Positions 34,541-47,345 of a stretch of DNA of 64,000 nt are shown piece by piece. A program made the position numbers and the translations under genes. The stretch comes from Przewalskia tangutica (lineage: Eukaryota > Streptophyta > Magnoliopsida > Solanales > Solanaceae): assembly GCA_029844215.1 (NCBI GenBank), contig CM056721.1, positions 131,717,254 to 131,781,253 of the forward strand, written 5' to 3'. Each line of letters begins with the position of its first letter. Within the stretch, counting starts at the first letter, position 1. The notes under the pieces were generated by a model that saw only the letters and a program-made list of their open reading frames with translations, made no database searches and had not been told where the DNA came from.

Positions 34541-36612
34541 TGTTGGAAGGATGTTGTGGCAACATCTGAAAATACTCAGGATAACATCTCTTGTGTGGAC
34601 AAGAATACTGGCTGCGATGTTGTGGCAACATTTCAGCCAACATCTATGTAACAGTTTTTCCTATTCTTCCGCCCTAAGCAGGAGAAGTTACTGCGAGTAA
34701 GAAATGACGCAGGATAGCTCACAAGTCTGCTGTGTTTAAAACGTGATGGAAAACTCAGTCCAAAACGTGAGAATTTTCAGGAAGAAGTTGAGGATTTTCA
34801 GGAGGATGAATCTGTTACACCCCGAAATTCCAAGGCAATGAGATAACAACGTACGTGAGAAATTGAGATTTGAATTTTGAAAAGAATGAAAAATTCCGGA
34901 AAATCCTCTGAACCTCGTGAAGGAAAAAGGTTTATAAAGTGGAGTTTGATCCTCAAATTTGATATTTGGGACTTAGAGAATATATTGGAATTATGGATTT
35001 TAATTTTCGGATTTGGTCATGTGGGGCCCACCCGGGAAATTTTACGTTTTTGTGGGGCCCACAAGTTTTTCGATATTTTGGCCAATTATGGATTTTTTGG
35101 GAGATGAATATATTTTGGACGAATCAGAGGATGACACGTGGCACACCCCACCCCCTTGTCTTGGTCTTAGAAGACCTTGACTATTTGACTTTAGATATTT
35201 TTCATGAAAATGAAGACAAGTGGACAAGTGGGTCCCACCCACACTTGTCCACCATCTTACCCTCCACTTGTCATCATCCAAGCCTAGGTGATACATTATA
35301 TATACATAGAGATGTCTTGCAAGACCTAGCCAACACTTAGCCATTCTTCATCAAGCAAATATATCTCCCTCTCCATTGCTCTCGACCTTAGGGCTAAAAA
35401 TGGAAGAACAAGACTTCAAATTTTCCAAGCTTAGTTCATTATACAATATTAAGGTCCCTAACCAAGTGATTAGCAAGATTAAGCACCCTTAACCCCTAAA
35501 TCTAGGATTGGGCCGAAAATGGTGATGAAACCCTAGGGGTTTCCGTCGACTTTTTGGAAGAGAAACGTGAAGAGAAGTTGCTCCCAAGGTTGTAGTGGAT
35601 ACATATATGTAAGTGGAACTTGAATAAGTGGAGCGAAACGAAAACTACGGGCCATTGTTTAGCATTCTGCCCGGGACGTTTTTGGGAACAAAAAATGAGG
35701 TAATAGTTCTTCTTAAATTAAGGTAATTGGATATTACTTATTGTTATAATGTATAGATGAATTCATGTTAAGTAAGAAATGGAAAATAAGATGTGTATGA
35801 GGTAGATATGTTGTTGGCCGATTTGAGGCAATTTTGTGCCCTTGGTTTCGTTTGTTATATGATTGTTGTTATCCACACTTGTCGCATGTTATAATAAGGT
35901 AATATGGTTGTTTATAAGTTGGTATGTCATATATGGAAGTGTTGGAACTCGAATTGGAATAAAATGGATTAAGGAAAGAGTTATCGGATTGTAGTTGTTT
36001 TAGCCGAAAAACTGCCCAAAACTGTTAGACGTTGTCGTATCATTTTATGGATTGTTTTGTGTATAATGCTGGAAATTAAGCCCCTAATATGCATGTTTAA
36101 GTGTAGTAGTTGCTAATGAAAGTCCTAAGGAAATAGGGGTGTGGAAATGTGTTGAAACGCCTCACATTTTACCCTCGTTATTGTTGGATTACAGACTTTT
36201 TATGGGCTGATTTTTGGACTATTTTGTATAAATGTGGGGCAGAATTTTACACGTCCAGTTAGATGTCTAATCCTCTTTGGCTAACTGTTGGTTGCGCCTT
36301 AAATGTGGCTTGTTGGTTGATGAATACGGGCCTTGGAAAAGGTGGAAAAGTACGTAGAAACAAAGGAAGTGCTGCCCAATTTTCCGTAGAATTAGAGGGA
36401 CATTATTTGGTATAAGTCCTACACGTGATAGCTTGTAGTTGATAGAAGTGCTATTGTCATTTTAGGTTGAAGTACTACGTGTAGCATAGTCTACTTGGCT
36501 TAAGGAATAGCCGATGAGGTTGAAGTACTTCAGAGCATTTTGCTACTTGTCGTATGGGTTAGTCGTCACGAGGTATGTGAACTTCTTCCTTCTATCGACA
36601 TGACTTTCCTTA

Positions 36613-36800
36613 AAGTATACTTGTCTTGTTATTTGGAGTATACTTGACTTGTTTCCTTGAAGTATACTTGTCTTGTTATTTGGAGTATACTTGACTTGTT
36701 TCCTTGAAGTATACTTGTCTTGTTATTTGGAGTATACTTGACTTGTTTTCTTGAAGTATACTTGTCTTGTTATTTGGAGTATACTTAACTTGTTTTCTTG
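36613..36800. repeat. Minisatellite, 47-bp unit x 4
   Basis: Unit contains agtatacttgtcttgtt and gagtatacttgacttg; copies start near 36614, 36661, 36708 and 36755. Confidence 0.9.
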
Positions 36801-38105
36801 AAGAATACTTGCCTTGTATATGAAGTATTCATGTTATTAATTTTATGCTAAAGGCATGTCTAGAATGTTCCTAAGTTCTTACCAAGTCTTATGGGGGATG
36901 TTGGTAAGAGTCGTTAGAAAGTATTAGAGTCGAGTTGACCTTGGTAAATTACTACACTAATGAGAATAGGTATCAAACAAGTCATTGCAGCGTTAATGAA
37001 AATGTATCGACAATCAATTATATTGAAATGAGTAGAATTCTCCATCTGCATAGAAACTAAGATAAGACAAAATTGTATTACATTTTCTAGATCATGGCTG
37101 ATTTAACCAGATCGTTATAAACGAGAATAACATATTCACGGCTCATAAAAGTATTAATTTTGTAAGTACATGAGGCTTGATTTTCGAAAGTACTTGGGAC
37201 TTGAATTTCGAAAATGTGTAGTAATTCGATTTGAAAAGTATATGTTACTTGATTTAAAGAGAATAAGCTACTTGGTCTTAAATGGTGAAAGTACTTTTGG
37301 GCCCAACGCCCTAATATTCCAGGAAACGATTCTTTTATAAAGAATAGATGTACAAAGTACTTTGGGTTCAATCCCCTTACGTGGCATGATAATGCCTTGG
37401 TTTTAATAAAAAGGAAAGAGGTAATGGTGCGTTAGTTGTCTAAAAATGAAGTGGTTATAACGGCTTTATGGGAAGTTTGTTATAACAAGTTTTAGTGGAA
37501 AGTCAAGGGATGGTTTAAAATGTTTTAAGGGAATCGTGTGAGAATGTCTGATTAAGTCCTTAATATAATACATGATATGTGGCACTTTGATGTTCAAGAT
37601 GTTTTAATGTAACACGTGAGGTCTAGTGTCTTGATTTGCCAAAACCATGTCTTAGAAGGATACTTGGTACGATAAGTGTCTCGATTTTCTAAATGATGGT
37701 TTCAAAATGATACATGTATTGGATCATACTTCCTAGAAATACATGTAGTACTTGGGCTTTCCTAAAATGGAAATTTAGTTCATAAAGTGAATGTACGGCT
37801 CACGTACATTGTCGTAATGGACTTTAATCCTTAGTAATGCAAGGTGTGTTAGTGCCTTGATAGTACTTTGACTTGCTTAAATGATAGTTATTCTATTTTG
37901 TGCCTTGATAGTACTTCGGCTTGCCAAAATGGTATTGTCTTGATTTGTTAAAAAGGAAAGGTATTGTCTTGAATTGTTGAAAAAGAAGGCATAGAAATTG
38001 TCTTGGTTTGTTAAAATGATGGTTTATTTATTTTATGATGTTGAGAGTCAAAGGTTATCTTAACTTGCATATGTTGTTCATGATAGCCACTGGTGCTAGT
38101 GTTAT

Positions 38106-38325
38106 GAGTATAAATGCGGGGTAAACCCCCAAGACGTTATACACCTCTTGAGTATAAATGTGGGGTAAACCCCCAAGATGTTATACATCTCATGAGTATA
38201 AATGTGGGGTAAACCCCCAAGACGTTATACACCTCCTGAGTATAAATGTGGAGTAAACCCCCAAGACGTTATACATCTTCTGAGTATAATTGCGGGGTAA
38301 ACCCCCAAGACATTATACATTTCCA
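38106..38325. repeat. Minisatellite of hairpin-forming units, 44 bp x 5
   Basis: Copies at 38106, 38150, 38194, 38238 and 38282. Each unit can pair GTATAA with TTATAC and GGGGT with ACCCC around an AA loop (ggggtaaacccc). Confidence 0.9.
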
Positions 38326-39927
38326 TGGATTTGCTACCCATGATGCGAGCATGGCGTATATGCTCATTGCGGGCCGGTAGGGCCTAAGCGGATGAAATAG
38401 TCCTGTGCAGGTGAAATAGTCCTATGCAGAGCAAATTGTCCTATGCGGGTCCACAAGACCCTTGCGGGTGAAACAGTCCCAGGAGTAGGATTACATAATG
38501 ATACTACGGGCGGGTGGCTCTAGATTGATCATAAGCTTCCTATTTTAAAGCATGTAAAGTTTACTCTCATTGTTAAAAAGGCACAGTGTGCGGGTAGTTG
38601 TATGGTATACTTGTTACATGCTGACACTGATGTTGTATTCCACGAGCATGCTTCTGTGATATTATATGCTGAGGGCAGGTGTCCCGGATTTTGACATGAC
38701 TTTCATATTTGAAAGTGGTGCGGTGTTCTGATGGTCTGATGATACAAGGTATAGTTGGCTCTGATTTTTATATGACACGGTAGGATCTGGTATTTGATTT
38801 TCATATTTGCCCCTGTCATTCCTTGTATAGTTATGGATGTAATTGTTGTACTTTATTTCCGTTCCATACTTAGTATTTGTTGTACTGACCCCCTTCGGGG
38901 GGCTCGTTCATGTCCGCAGGTTTAGGTACACAGTTGTGGATCCGTGAGCTTAGGATCCTGGTTCAGCATTTTGAGATGACTCCAATGTTCCGGAGCTTGT
39001 CATTATGGTTAGGTATATTCAGGGGTACGGCGGGGCCTTGTCCCGTCATAGTATTGTCCAAAATCATAGAGGTCTGTATTCATATGTGGACTGGACTGGC
39101 TAGAGTTGTATTTATATTATTGAATAGTGTAGACCCTTTTGGGTGATTTATATTATGGCAGCCTTATCGGCTTTGCCTTTGTTTTAAGAAAAAAAATGAG
39201 TGTTATTTATCTTCCGCGGTTTATTGTGTTGTATGAATAGAAGGGTGCCCATGTAGGGCACCAGTCGCGGGCCCGAGGTTCGGGGCGTGACAGAATCGGT
39301 CAGTGCTGCTGCCACATTTTACTCAACCTCCACAACAAGCAGTTATAATTTCAAGGGAAGTTCCACACTATAAATAGAGGGGAATTTCAGTGCATTCGAT
39401 ATCCAGAATTACAACAACAACAAGTCAAGAGAGCTCTCATATTTTACAATAGAAACTGGATCAACAATTAGCCTAAAGTTGTTTTAACAACATCTTGTCC
39501 CATATTGCAATCGCTATCTCTATTCTAGATTAAGCTCATTGTTCAAGCGAGTGTAATGAAGATGTTATATTTTATCTTTTAGAATTCGTGACTTTAGGCG
39601 AAGTCATCTGCGACTTCATTTTGTTTGTAATTTCTTTTTCGTATTTTATGTTTTATCTTGTAAACAAAATTCATTTGTAATTGTATATAATTTATACAAT
39701 TCTTTTGGTCACCGACCATCAAGGGATATTAATATATACCCTTGAAAATATAAACCCTGTGTTCGTTTACTTTTCCGTTGAATTTACTATAACAAGGTTT
39801 ATCTCAATGTTGCCTCAAATGTTGACCCAACATTGAAGGCAACATCCAGAAACTGTTTCTAGTTTACTAAGTTGTCGATTTATTTTCTTACTCAAATTTA
39901 CTTATCCGTAGCCTAGGATCCAACAAG

Positions 39928-39940
39928 TGGTATCAGAGTC
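39928..39940 (+). other. Sirevirus primer-binding site
   Basis: TGGTATCAGAGTC, initiator Met-tRNA type, two bases after the LTR end. Confidence 0.9.
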
Positions 39941-40462
39941 AACACTTGATACAATAAGTGTCTGATTCTGAATATTATGGCTATGGACTCAGCTAACCAT
40001 AACGTTGGTCGTCTTCAAATTCTAGATGGGACAAATTACGCTTATTGGAAAATTCGTCTTCGTTCTCACATCAAATCAATTGATGTTAGAGCATGGAGAT
40101 TTATCTCCGAAGGATATGTGGTCCCCAAATATCCAGCAGACGAGGACGGTGATGTTCTTACAAAGCCCGAGTCTGAATGGACCCATGAAGAAGTCAACAG
40201 CGCAAGCTATAATGAAAATGCCCTAAATGCTATTTTTGGATGAGTGGATCTGTATATGTTTAAACTCATCCAGAATTGTTCAACGGCCAAGGATGCTTGG
40301 AAAACTTTGCAAACTCATTATGAAGGTACATCAAGTATCCGACGTACAAAGCTTCGCATGATCTTGAGCCAATACGAACACTTAAGAATGGAAGAGTCTG
40401 AGGACATAAAATCCTATTTTGAAAAGTTAATTGGCATTGCTAATCAGTGTCAAGTGCTTGGG

Positions 40463-42351
40463 TGTCACGACCCAAACCGACGGGCCGCGACCCGACGCCC
40501 TAATCGGACGCCATTACACTAAGTTGTCACGTAATCAACTGACACTTAAGGGTAATAGAAAATTTCGGCTGCACAACGCTGCATCTATAACATATACCCA
40601 AAATAGGCGAGCCGACAAGGCTGCCTCACACAACTATCCAACAATCACAACAGGCTAGCTGACTAGGCTTCCACCAAATAACATCACATAAACAAAGAAG
40701 TATTCACAATAGGCAAGCCGATAAGGCCGCCACTATATACGGGAACATCCCAAAACAAGTGCAACAATACAGCTAGCTCAACCGCATAAACGTTCTACAC
40801 GAGTCCAAAACACATATATCACCTACAACTGTCTACAGACCTCTAAGAGTACAATACTGACATATGACGGGACAGGGCCCCGTCGTGCCCAAAATATACA
40901 TAAGTCTGGAATGTAAAGGTCTGTACTAAAATAACTGGCTCCGGAACAAGGGAGATCTTTTAGCAGCGGGTAGATGTCCTAAACTAGAGGGGCACCTAAC
41001 CGATCACCTGTACCTGCGAGCATGAACGCAGCCCCCGGGGAAAAGGAGGTTAGTACGATAGATGTACCAAGTATGTGAACCTGAAAAATACTGTAATTAA
41101 AATCATAACAATTCAACATATAACAAGAGGCAAGTATGAAATCAACATAATAGTATAACTGTGCCTTATCAAATGAGAGTAATGAAAATCAGTTCTTACC
41201 TTTCCAAAATATGCAAGTCTTGCCAAAATCATGAACTCCTATCCTCAGGATATAATAGCACGGGACTCGAACCCATCTAGGTACATATATATCATGGGAC
41301 TCGAACCCAAGTAAGTATGTATATATCATGGGACTCGAACCCAAGTAAGTATGTATATATCATGGGACTCGAACCCAAGTAAGTATGTATATATCATGAG
41401 ACTCGAACCCAAGTAAGTATGTATATATCATGGGACTCGAACTCAAGTAAGTATATATATCGTGGGACTCGAACCCACGTAAGTGTATATGGAATAATAT
41501 AATGTCATGGGACTCGAACCCGCATCATAGAGAGCTAATCCATGGAATAATAATAATCCTGGAGTTGAACCCGCTTGGGACTCGAACCCAAGTAATATAA
41601 TAATAATAGCCGGGACTCGAACCCGGAACATACAATATAGTGTCGGCCCTCTATGTGAGAGACTCGGTGAATGTTTAATAAGACTTCAATTCAACATGCA
41701 AACATCTACAACGTTTACCCATCATCTACACATGTTTTTCTTCCCAAAAATTGCATCAAAACTTGAATTTTTCGGCCCTAAAATCTGCCCAGTAGTCCCG
41801 TCGAAACCCACCGTTTTTTGGTCCAAAATTCTCTAATTCTTGGCTTAATTGTGTAGGGTAATTTAATCCAAGAAAGATGAAGTAAAAGCTTTAAATTTTT
41901 CTTACTACAAAGGGGGGGGGGGGGACCGTCCAAAGGTAAGGAAGAAAGAGAAGGAGAAAATTTGATTGTGTTAGTGGAAGAATGAAATTATTAGGGCATG
42001 TTTATAATTTTCAGATTCTTAATAATTCATTTAGGCCCCCCCTTCATATTACACTTTAACCCTCTAAGTGTCTACTTAACTAACTTAATCCCCCGAGTAA
42101 TAAATCTTAACCCCAATTCTTTCAATCTTGATTTCTGTTTCCTTTAATTCCCGGAAATTCCATAAGGTCTCGTATCCTCCATGTCGTAATTCTCATAATA
42201 TGTAATAATCCTTAATGGAATTTTATATAACTTAATCATATTAAGTTCTCATTGACGTGCTCATAGCTTATGTAAATATAACTTATATCAATTATCCGAA
42301 TTTTAATCTTAATAACGTTCTTAACCTTGTCTTAACTTACGAGGTGTAACA
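40463..42351 (-). mobile_element. Family A solo LTR (1889 bp)
   Basis: Perfect 5-bp duplication ttggg at 40458-40462 and 42352-42356. Plus strand starts TGTCACGACCC and ends CGAGGTGTAACA, so it is in reverse orientation relative to the Sirevirus. It is the shortest complete copy here. Contains a B-box-bearing minisatellite at 41258-41640 and a poly-G run near 41922. Confidence 0.93.
41258..41640 (-). repeat. Minisatellite with tandem Pol III B-box matches
   Basis: Core period is 34 bp. In minus sense each unit holds GGGTTCGAGTCCC, a perfect match to the B-box consensus GGTTCGANTCC. Perfect copies are at 41262, 41296, 41330, 41364, 41464, 41509, 41577 and 41612. Degenerate copies are near 41398, 41432 and 41560. 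No A box or tRNA fold is present. Confidence 0.9.
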
Positions 42352-43304
42352 TTGGGTCTCATCTGACCAACACACAACTTATGGATAAAGCCCTCAGATC
42401 TCTTCCTGAAAGATTTAAGACTAAGATTTGTGCAATTGAAGAGGCCCATAATCTTGCTAATATGGATATTCATGCCGTGATGAACATCTTTCAAACCTAT
42501 GAGATGAACTTGAAGAGCCAACGAGACCTGTATCAAGACAGGACTTTGGCACTCCAAGGTCAAACCTCAAGACCTGTAGAAACCGAGGAGGAGAACCTGG
42601 AGGAATTAGGGGATGGTGCTACTGTTGTCTTGCTCACTCATAGATTCAATTAAATGATGAGGAAGATCAACAATGACCGCAACAAAGCAAAACAAAAACA
42701 GCACCAAAACCCACTCTTCAACAAACAATCGAATAGACCACCTTCTGAAAATCGAAATAACAATTCACTGAGAAAATCTAACTCCGACAATACCAATTTC
42801 AATCCGAAACAACTCGAAGGTGTGCAATGTCATGCGTGCTCGGGTTGGGGACACTATGCTAATGAGTGTGCAAACACCCTTAGGAAAATTGGTAAAGCCA
42901 TGTGGGTTACTCTCAGAGACGATGAGGATGATGAAGAGGTAGAAAGTCAAGAAGAAGAACCACAAGCAATGCTAGAAGCCATGTTCGAACACTCACTGTC
43001 CGACGATGAAGATGTTGTTGACAATGTTGCCTCAACATCAGGAATAACATCGGACGCTGGAAGGACTGCATCATCAGAGAGGTATGTTTTCTTTAACTAT
43101 TCTGATGTAAACTATTTTAGTGGGTTTATTTCTTCATCTGAGGCAATAAACTTGTATCTGGTTGACTCCAAAAAGGAAGTGATAAAAGAATTGCAAGACC
43201 TTTGTAAAGCTCTAATCACTGAATCAGAACAACTAGATTAAAAGTCATAATCACTGGCTCTTGAGAATAAAAGTCTTAAAGGCACAATCAACCGCTTAGA
43301 GGTA

Positions 43305-45359
43305 ATGCTTACCAAGAGGGATCTTGAACTTGGCAAAATTCGTGCAAGACTGAACACAGCTGAGACCACTTTCCAAAGGCTCAACACGGGGAAGTCCAAA
43401 CTGGATGAAATCCTGAATCTCAATAGTACTTCGAGAGCATGTCTTGGGTATAAATCACCAAGTAAACTCAATACTTCTGGGATCCATAAAAAAACTGAGG
43501 GGATAAAATTCATCAAAGAAAATACCAATAATGACTCTCATATCTCTATGATTGGATCAAAGTTTGTGTGCAGCTTCTGTAAAAAGACAGGACACTTAAC
43601 GCCCTACTGCTACAAACTTCGAAATTCTTCTCTCAGACCCATGACTCAAGTGTTGCCAGAAATGTTGCCCAACATCACCGACAACATTCGAAGCAAAAAG
43701 TCTGGAAACAGAAGGAAGTATAGTTCTGAAAAGGTGTGGATACCGAAACTGAATCTGAAATATAATGTGTGTATAACTGCCTTACGAACTAACATTACAG
43801 GATCATGGTATTTCGATAGTGGCTGCTCACGTCACATGACAGGTACCAAAAGTTTATTGAAGGATTTTGGAGCATTCAATGGAAGATACGTGACCTTTGG
43901 AGGAGGAAGTAAGAGTAGGATTATCGGGAAAAGAACTTTCAATGTTCCGAATGTACTCACCTTGAAAGATGTTCTTCTCGTGGAAGTCTTAGTTGCTAAT
44001 CTCCTAAGCATAAGCCAACTGTGTGACGATGACCTCGAGGTGAAGTTCAACAAGCTTGGATTCAAGGTTACAGACTCTGCGAATAAATGTGTCATGTTAG
44101 GAACAAGGACTGGAGATAATTGTTATCTAGTAGGTGGACTAGAGGTGTGCAATTCAGCGAAGATAAATGACTTGGCACTTTGGCACCAAAAGTTGGGACA
44201 TGTCAACTACGGCACCTTGAAAAAGCTGATATCGTTCGAGGCTGCAAGAGGCATCCCCAAACTGGATCCAAATGAAAAAACATTGTGCGAAGATTGTTCA
44301 AAAAGGGAAGCAGACCCGAGTCTCTCACAATGTTGCCCAACATGATGGCCAACATTCAGGTACGTCTCATTGTTTTCAATTGTTACATATGGATCTTATG
44401 GGTCCAATTGAAGTAGACAGCCTAGGTGGAATGAGATACTCGTATGTGATAGTTGATGATTTTTCCAAGTTTACATGGATATATTTCTTAAAGGAAAAAT
44501 CACAAGCCTTTGGCATGTTTAAGGCGTTTCACTCTAGAATAAGGAACTTGTTTTGTTCTTCCATTTTCAGAATTGGTTCTGACCATGGAAAGGAATTTGA
44601 AAATCAAACCTTTGCAAAGTTTTGTGAAAAAGAAAGGCATATTCCATGAGTTTTTGGCACCAAAAACACCTCAATAAAATGGGGTTGCCGAAAGGAAGAA
44701 CAGAACTTTACAAGAAATGGCTAGAGTCATGTTAAGTTCTAAGCATTTGTCAAAAAAGATTTTGGGTTGAAGCCTTGAATACAGCTTGTCACATATCAAA
44801 TAGAGTATACCTTAGGCCAGCACCAAGATGACACCCTATGAACTACTAAATGGAAAGAAACCCACCTTGCGTTACTTTCATGTCTTTGGGTGTGTATGTT
44901 ATATTCTTAATGACAGGGATCAACTGGCCAAATTCGACTCCAAGAGCGACAAGGGTGTATTCGTTGGCTACTCTCATAATAGCCATGCTTACCGGATATA
45001 CAATCTTCGAACGAGAACCATACAGGAGTTTGTCAATGTTATTTTCGATGATATGCTGGATATATCTGGCAGATCGTCTGAAAACAACATTATAGTTGAA
45101 GTGGAAAAGGAGTGACCCACTGAAGATGCAGATGTTGTACCAAATGTTGACCCAACATCAGAAAAAACATCTGACACTCAAGAGGAGAACACTGGAATGA
45201 AGTCGGGGAGGAATATGACACTGAACTTAACGATCAAGTAAGAAGAGATCCTCATTCGAGAATCAGAAGGAACCATCCGCCCGACAAAGTCATAAGCGGA
45301 GTGTTTGAGAGGAGGCGCACAAGAGAGAAAGAACCAGTCAATTATCGAGAGATGGTAAG
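43305..45359 (+). pseudogene. Sirevirus protease, pre-integrase and integrase
   Basis: 43305-44345 has a second knuckle (CSFCKKTGHLTPYC), the aspartic protease motif WYFDSGCSRHMTG and the pre-integrase zinc domain (LALWHQKLGHVNYGTL, CEDC). 44272-44649 has the integrase core (HMDLMGPIEVDSLGGMRY, IVDDFSKFTW, SDHGKEFEN). 44828-45115 has the distal integrase part (MTPYELLNGKKPTLRYFHVF, GCVCYILNDRDQLAKF, GVFVGYSHNSHAYRI). Frameshifts near 44340, 44650 and 44820 separate them. It then continues to the family A LTR at 45365. Confidence 0.9.
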
Positions 45360-45659
45360 GTATGTGTTATACCCCGTAGTTCTGACCCTACGTATGAGAG
45401 CATACGAAAGCATGTAAGACTTAAAATTTTCTAAGGATAGGTTGACGGATTGTTCCGGACGGGTTTTAGTCAACTTTGAGGCGAGTTATGACCCGATACA
45501 TTGAGAGTTCCTAAGTGTTTCAAAGGCCTAGGGCGTAGTTCGTGGAGTCTAGATTCCAACGCAACCAACCGTTCGTCGATAGGACGTCGGAGTAGAAAGT
45601 TATGAGAGTTACAAGTTCAGTGCGCAGTCGGACATAAATGTGTTTCGGACAAAGGCGAT

Positions 45660-45800
45660 GGCCGCTGGCCGACGCAGGATGCGACGCGAAAGTACTGAAG
45701 GATCGCTGAAGTTGCAGCGCCGCGCGCCAGACGCGGCGCGCACAAAGTTGAGAGGTCGCGAGGTTTCAGCGCGCGAGGTCGGCCGCGCGCCGAGGCGGGA
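45660..45800. other. GC-motif cluster in family A LTR
   Basis: gcgccgcgcgcc at 45717-45728, acgcggcgcgca at 45730-45741 and ggccgcgcgccg at 45781-45792, in a local CpG-dense patch 295-435 bp from the LTR start. The equivalent copy at 53759-53895 is better preserved. Confidence 0.75.
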
Positions 45801-47087
45801 TTTTGGGCGAAAAACTTAGAAAGTCCGATTTCTCTTTTAAAAGGCCATGGAGGGTGACAAGTGTCCCCATCTGATTTTTCTTGCATGTATTATATTGACC
45901 AAGTCTTGAAGACTTGGTCATCTTTCAAACCTCTCCCTCTCTCTAAATTAGCTCCTCCTTCTCTCTACATTTCCAAAGGAAATTCAAAGTCTAAGAAAAA
46001 TCTGAAAAGTTAAGAACAAGAAGGAAGTTTGTGGCTATCTTGTTGGTGTTGTTGTGGTGGTATTCTTGGCAAGAAAGCTAGCAAAACGTTTGGAATAAGT
46101 TTGGCTAAAACTTTAAGGTAACATTTCTTCCTTTAGAATTAGTTTCTAGTGTTGCATGTTTAGAAGAAAGAACTTGTGGTAGTAAATAATGCTCTTAGAG
46201 TCATTGCATGCAAGAAATGTGGTTTGGATATGAAAGAATTGGTTAAGAAGATATTATGAGCATGTTGTAGCCTAAAAACTACATTAGAATTGTTAAGAGA
46301 ATTGTTGTACCTAATGGGGCAGAATTTTACACACCCAAGTTTGGAGGTGTAATCCCCTTTAAAATGTTGGATTGTTGAGCCTTAAATGTGGTGTTTGGAT
46401 GATAAATTCGGCCTTGAGAAAGGCGGCAAAGTGAGTAGAAACAAAGGAAATGCTGCCCAATTTTCCATAGAATTTAGTGACTTTGAACTTGGATTGTTAT
46501 ACATTGAGATTAGAGGTTAATAAACGTATCATGATTATTATAGGTCGAAATATTACTTGCGGTAGTTGAGCTTAGCAAGTGGATTGACCAAAGAGGTATG
46601 TGAAGCTTTCCTATCTCTTGAGCATGAATAGATGAAACTATGTAGTACGGTAGACGTACAAGATTTGGTATTCTTACTTGTTTTAAGTATATAATGACTT
46701 GTTTCGTTTTAAGAATGTATAAGTCCCTTGGTTAGAGGAAAAGTATGATTTTACTAAAGTGTAGAGTTAATATAACAACTTTATGGGAAGTTGGTTTATT
46801 AGCTTCATAAAAGGTTAATGAGAAGATATTTACTCTAAGTAAGATAAGTATTTGAAGAGGCAAATTGGTTTTAAGGCATCAATTGCCCAAGAGTTTTTAT
46901 GTATAAAGAAGAGTCATTTTTAAAGGAGTTGAAGCATGTAGTACTGGGTTAAATTCTGTTCTTTTATTAAAGATATGATTAAGTGCCTTAAGTAAACTAA
47001 AATGAGAGGGTATATGAACAAGACTAATAATAAGTTATAAGTTTTCTTAACTTATTTATGATTATGATATGATGGTTTGAGCTAGGT

Positions 47088-47345
47088 AAGAGTATATCCG
47101 GCGGGCAAGCCCCAAGATCGTTATACCACCTTCTCCGTGGTAAGAGTATGTCCGGCGGCAAGCCCCAAGATCGCCATACCACCTTCTTCGGTAAGAGTAT
47201 ATCCGGCGGGCAAGCCCCAAGATCGATATACCATCCGCCTGCAAAGAGTATATCCGGCGGGTAAGTCCCCAAGATCGTTATACCAGCTGCTTCAGGGTAA
47301 GAGTATATCTGAGGGGTAAGTCCACAAGATCGTTATACCACCTGG
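47088..47345. repeat. Minisatellite of hairpin-forming units, ~54 bp x 5
   Basis: Units read gtaagagtatatccggcggg then caagccccaagatcgttata. GGGC-AA-GCCC and GTATA...TATAC can pair in the first copies. Confidence 0.85.

Larger units (their letters stand above)
34813..39292 (+). mobile_element. Family A solo LTR (4480 bp)
   Basis: Perfect 5-bp duplication gaatc at 34808-34812 and 39293-39297. Starts TGTTACACCCCG, ends GGGGCGTGACA. Contains two minisatellites (36613-36800 and 38106-38325) and the conserved 3' parts 'gacccccttcggggggctcg' (38887) and 'ggcggggccttgtcccgtc' (39030). There is no primer site or coding region. It is longer than its relatives, partly through internal repeats. Confidence 0.93.
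34541..39925 (+). repeat. Sirevirus 5' LTR, split by a family A LTR
   Basis: Own sequence is 34541-34812 and 39298-39925. Inverted ends TGTTGGA/TCCAACA. ATGTTGTGGCAACAT palindromes lie at 34551-34565 and 34617-34631. Confidence 0.85.
39977..43241 (+). pseudogene. Sirevirus gag, interrupted by a family A LTR
   Basis: Starts MAMDSANHNVGRLQILDGTN, followed by YAYWKIRLRSHIKSID, the usual Copia gag N-terminus. 40244-40462 continues with LIQNCSTAKDAWKTLQTHYEG and KLRMILSQYEHLRMEE. After the insertion it resumes at 42357 (DKALRSLPERFKTKI, MDIHAVMNIFQTYEMNLKSQ). A CCHC knuckle is CHACSGWGHYANEC at about 42830. Stops at 40241 and 42651 and a later frameshift break the ORF. The acidic C-terminal part (42900-43070) carries two of the dispersed palindromes in coding sequence. 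Confidence 0.9.

Noticed and set aside
41262..41624. tRNA genes suggested by B-box matches
   Set aside because: No A box, acceptor stem or anticodon arm can be built around any copy.
41258..41640. CRISPR-like direct repeat array
   Set aside because: Repeats are contiguous with no unique spacers, and the context is a plant LTR; it is a minisatellite.
47024..47272. Repetitive ORFs (YPPDILF-type) here and at 55845-56096
   Set aside because: They are frame shadows of the minisatellite units with no conserved protein.
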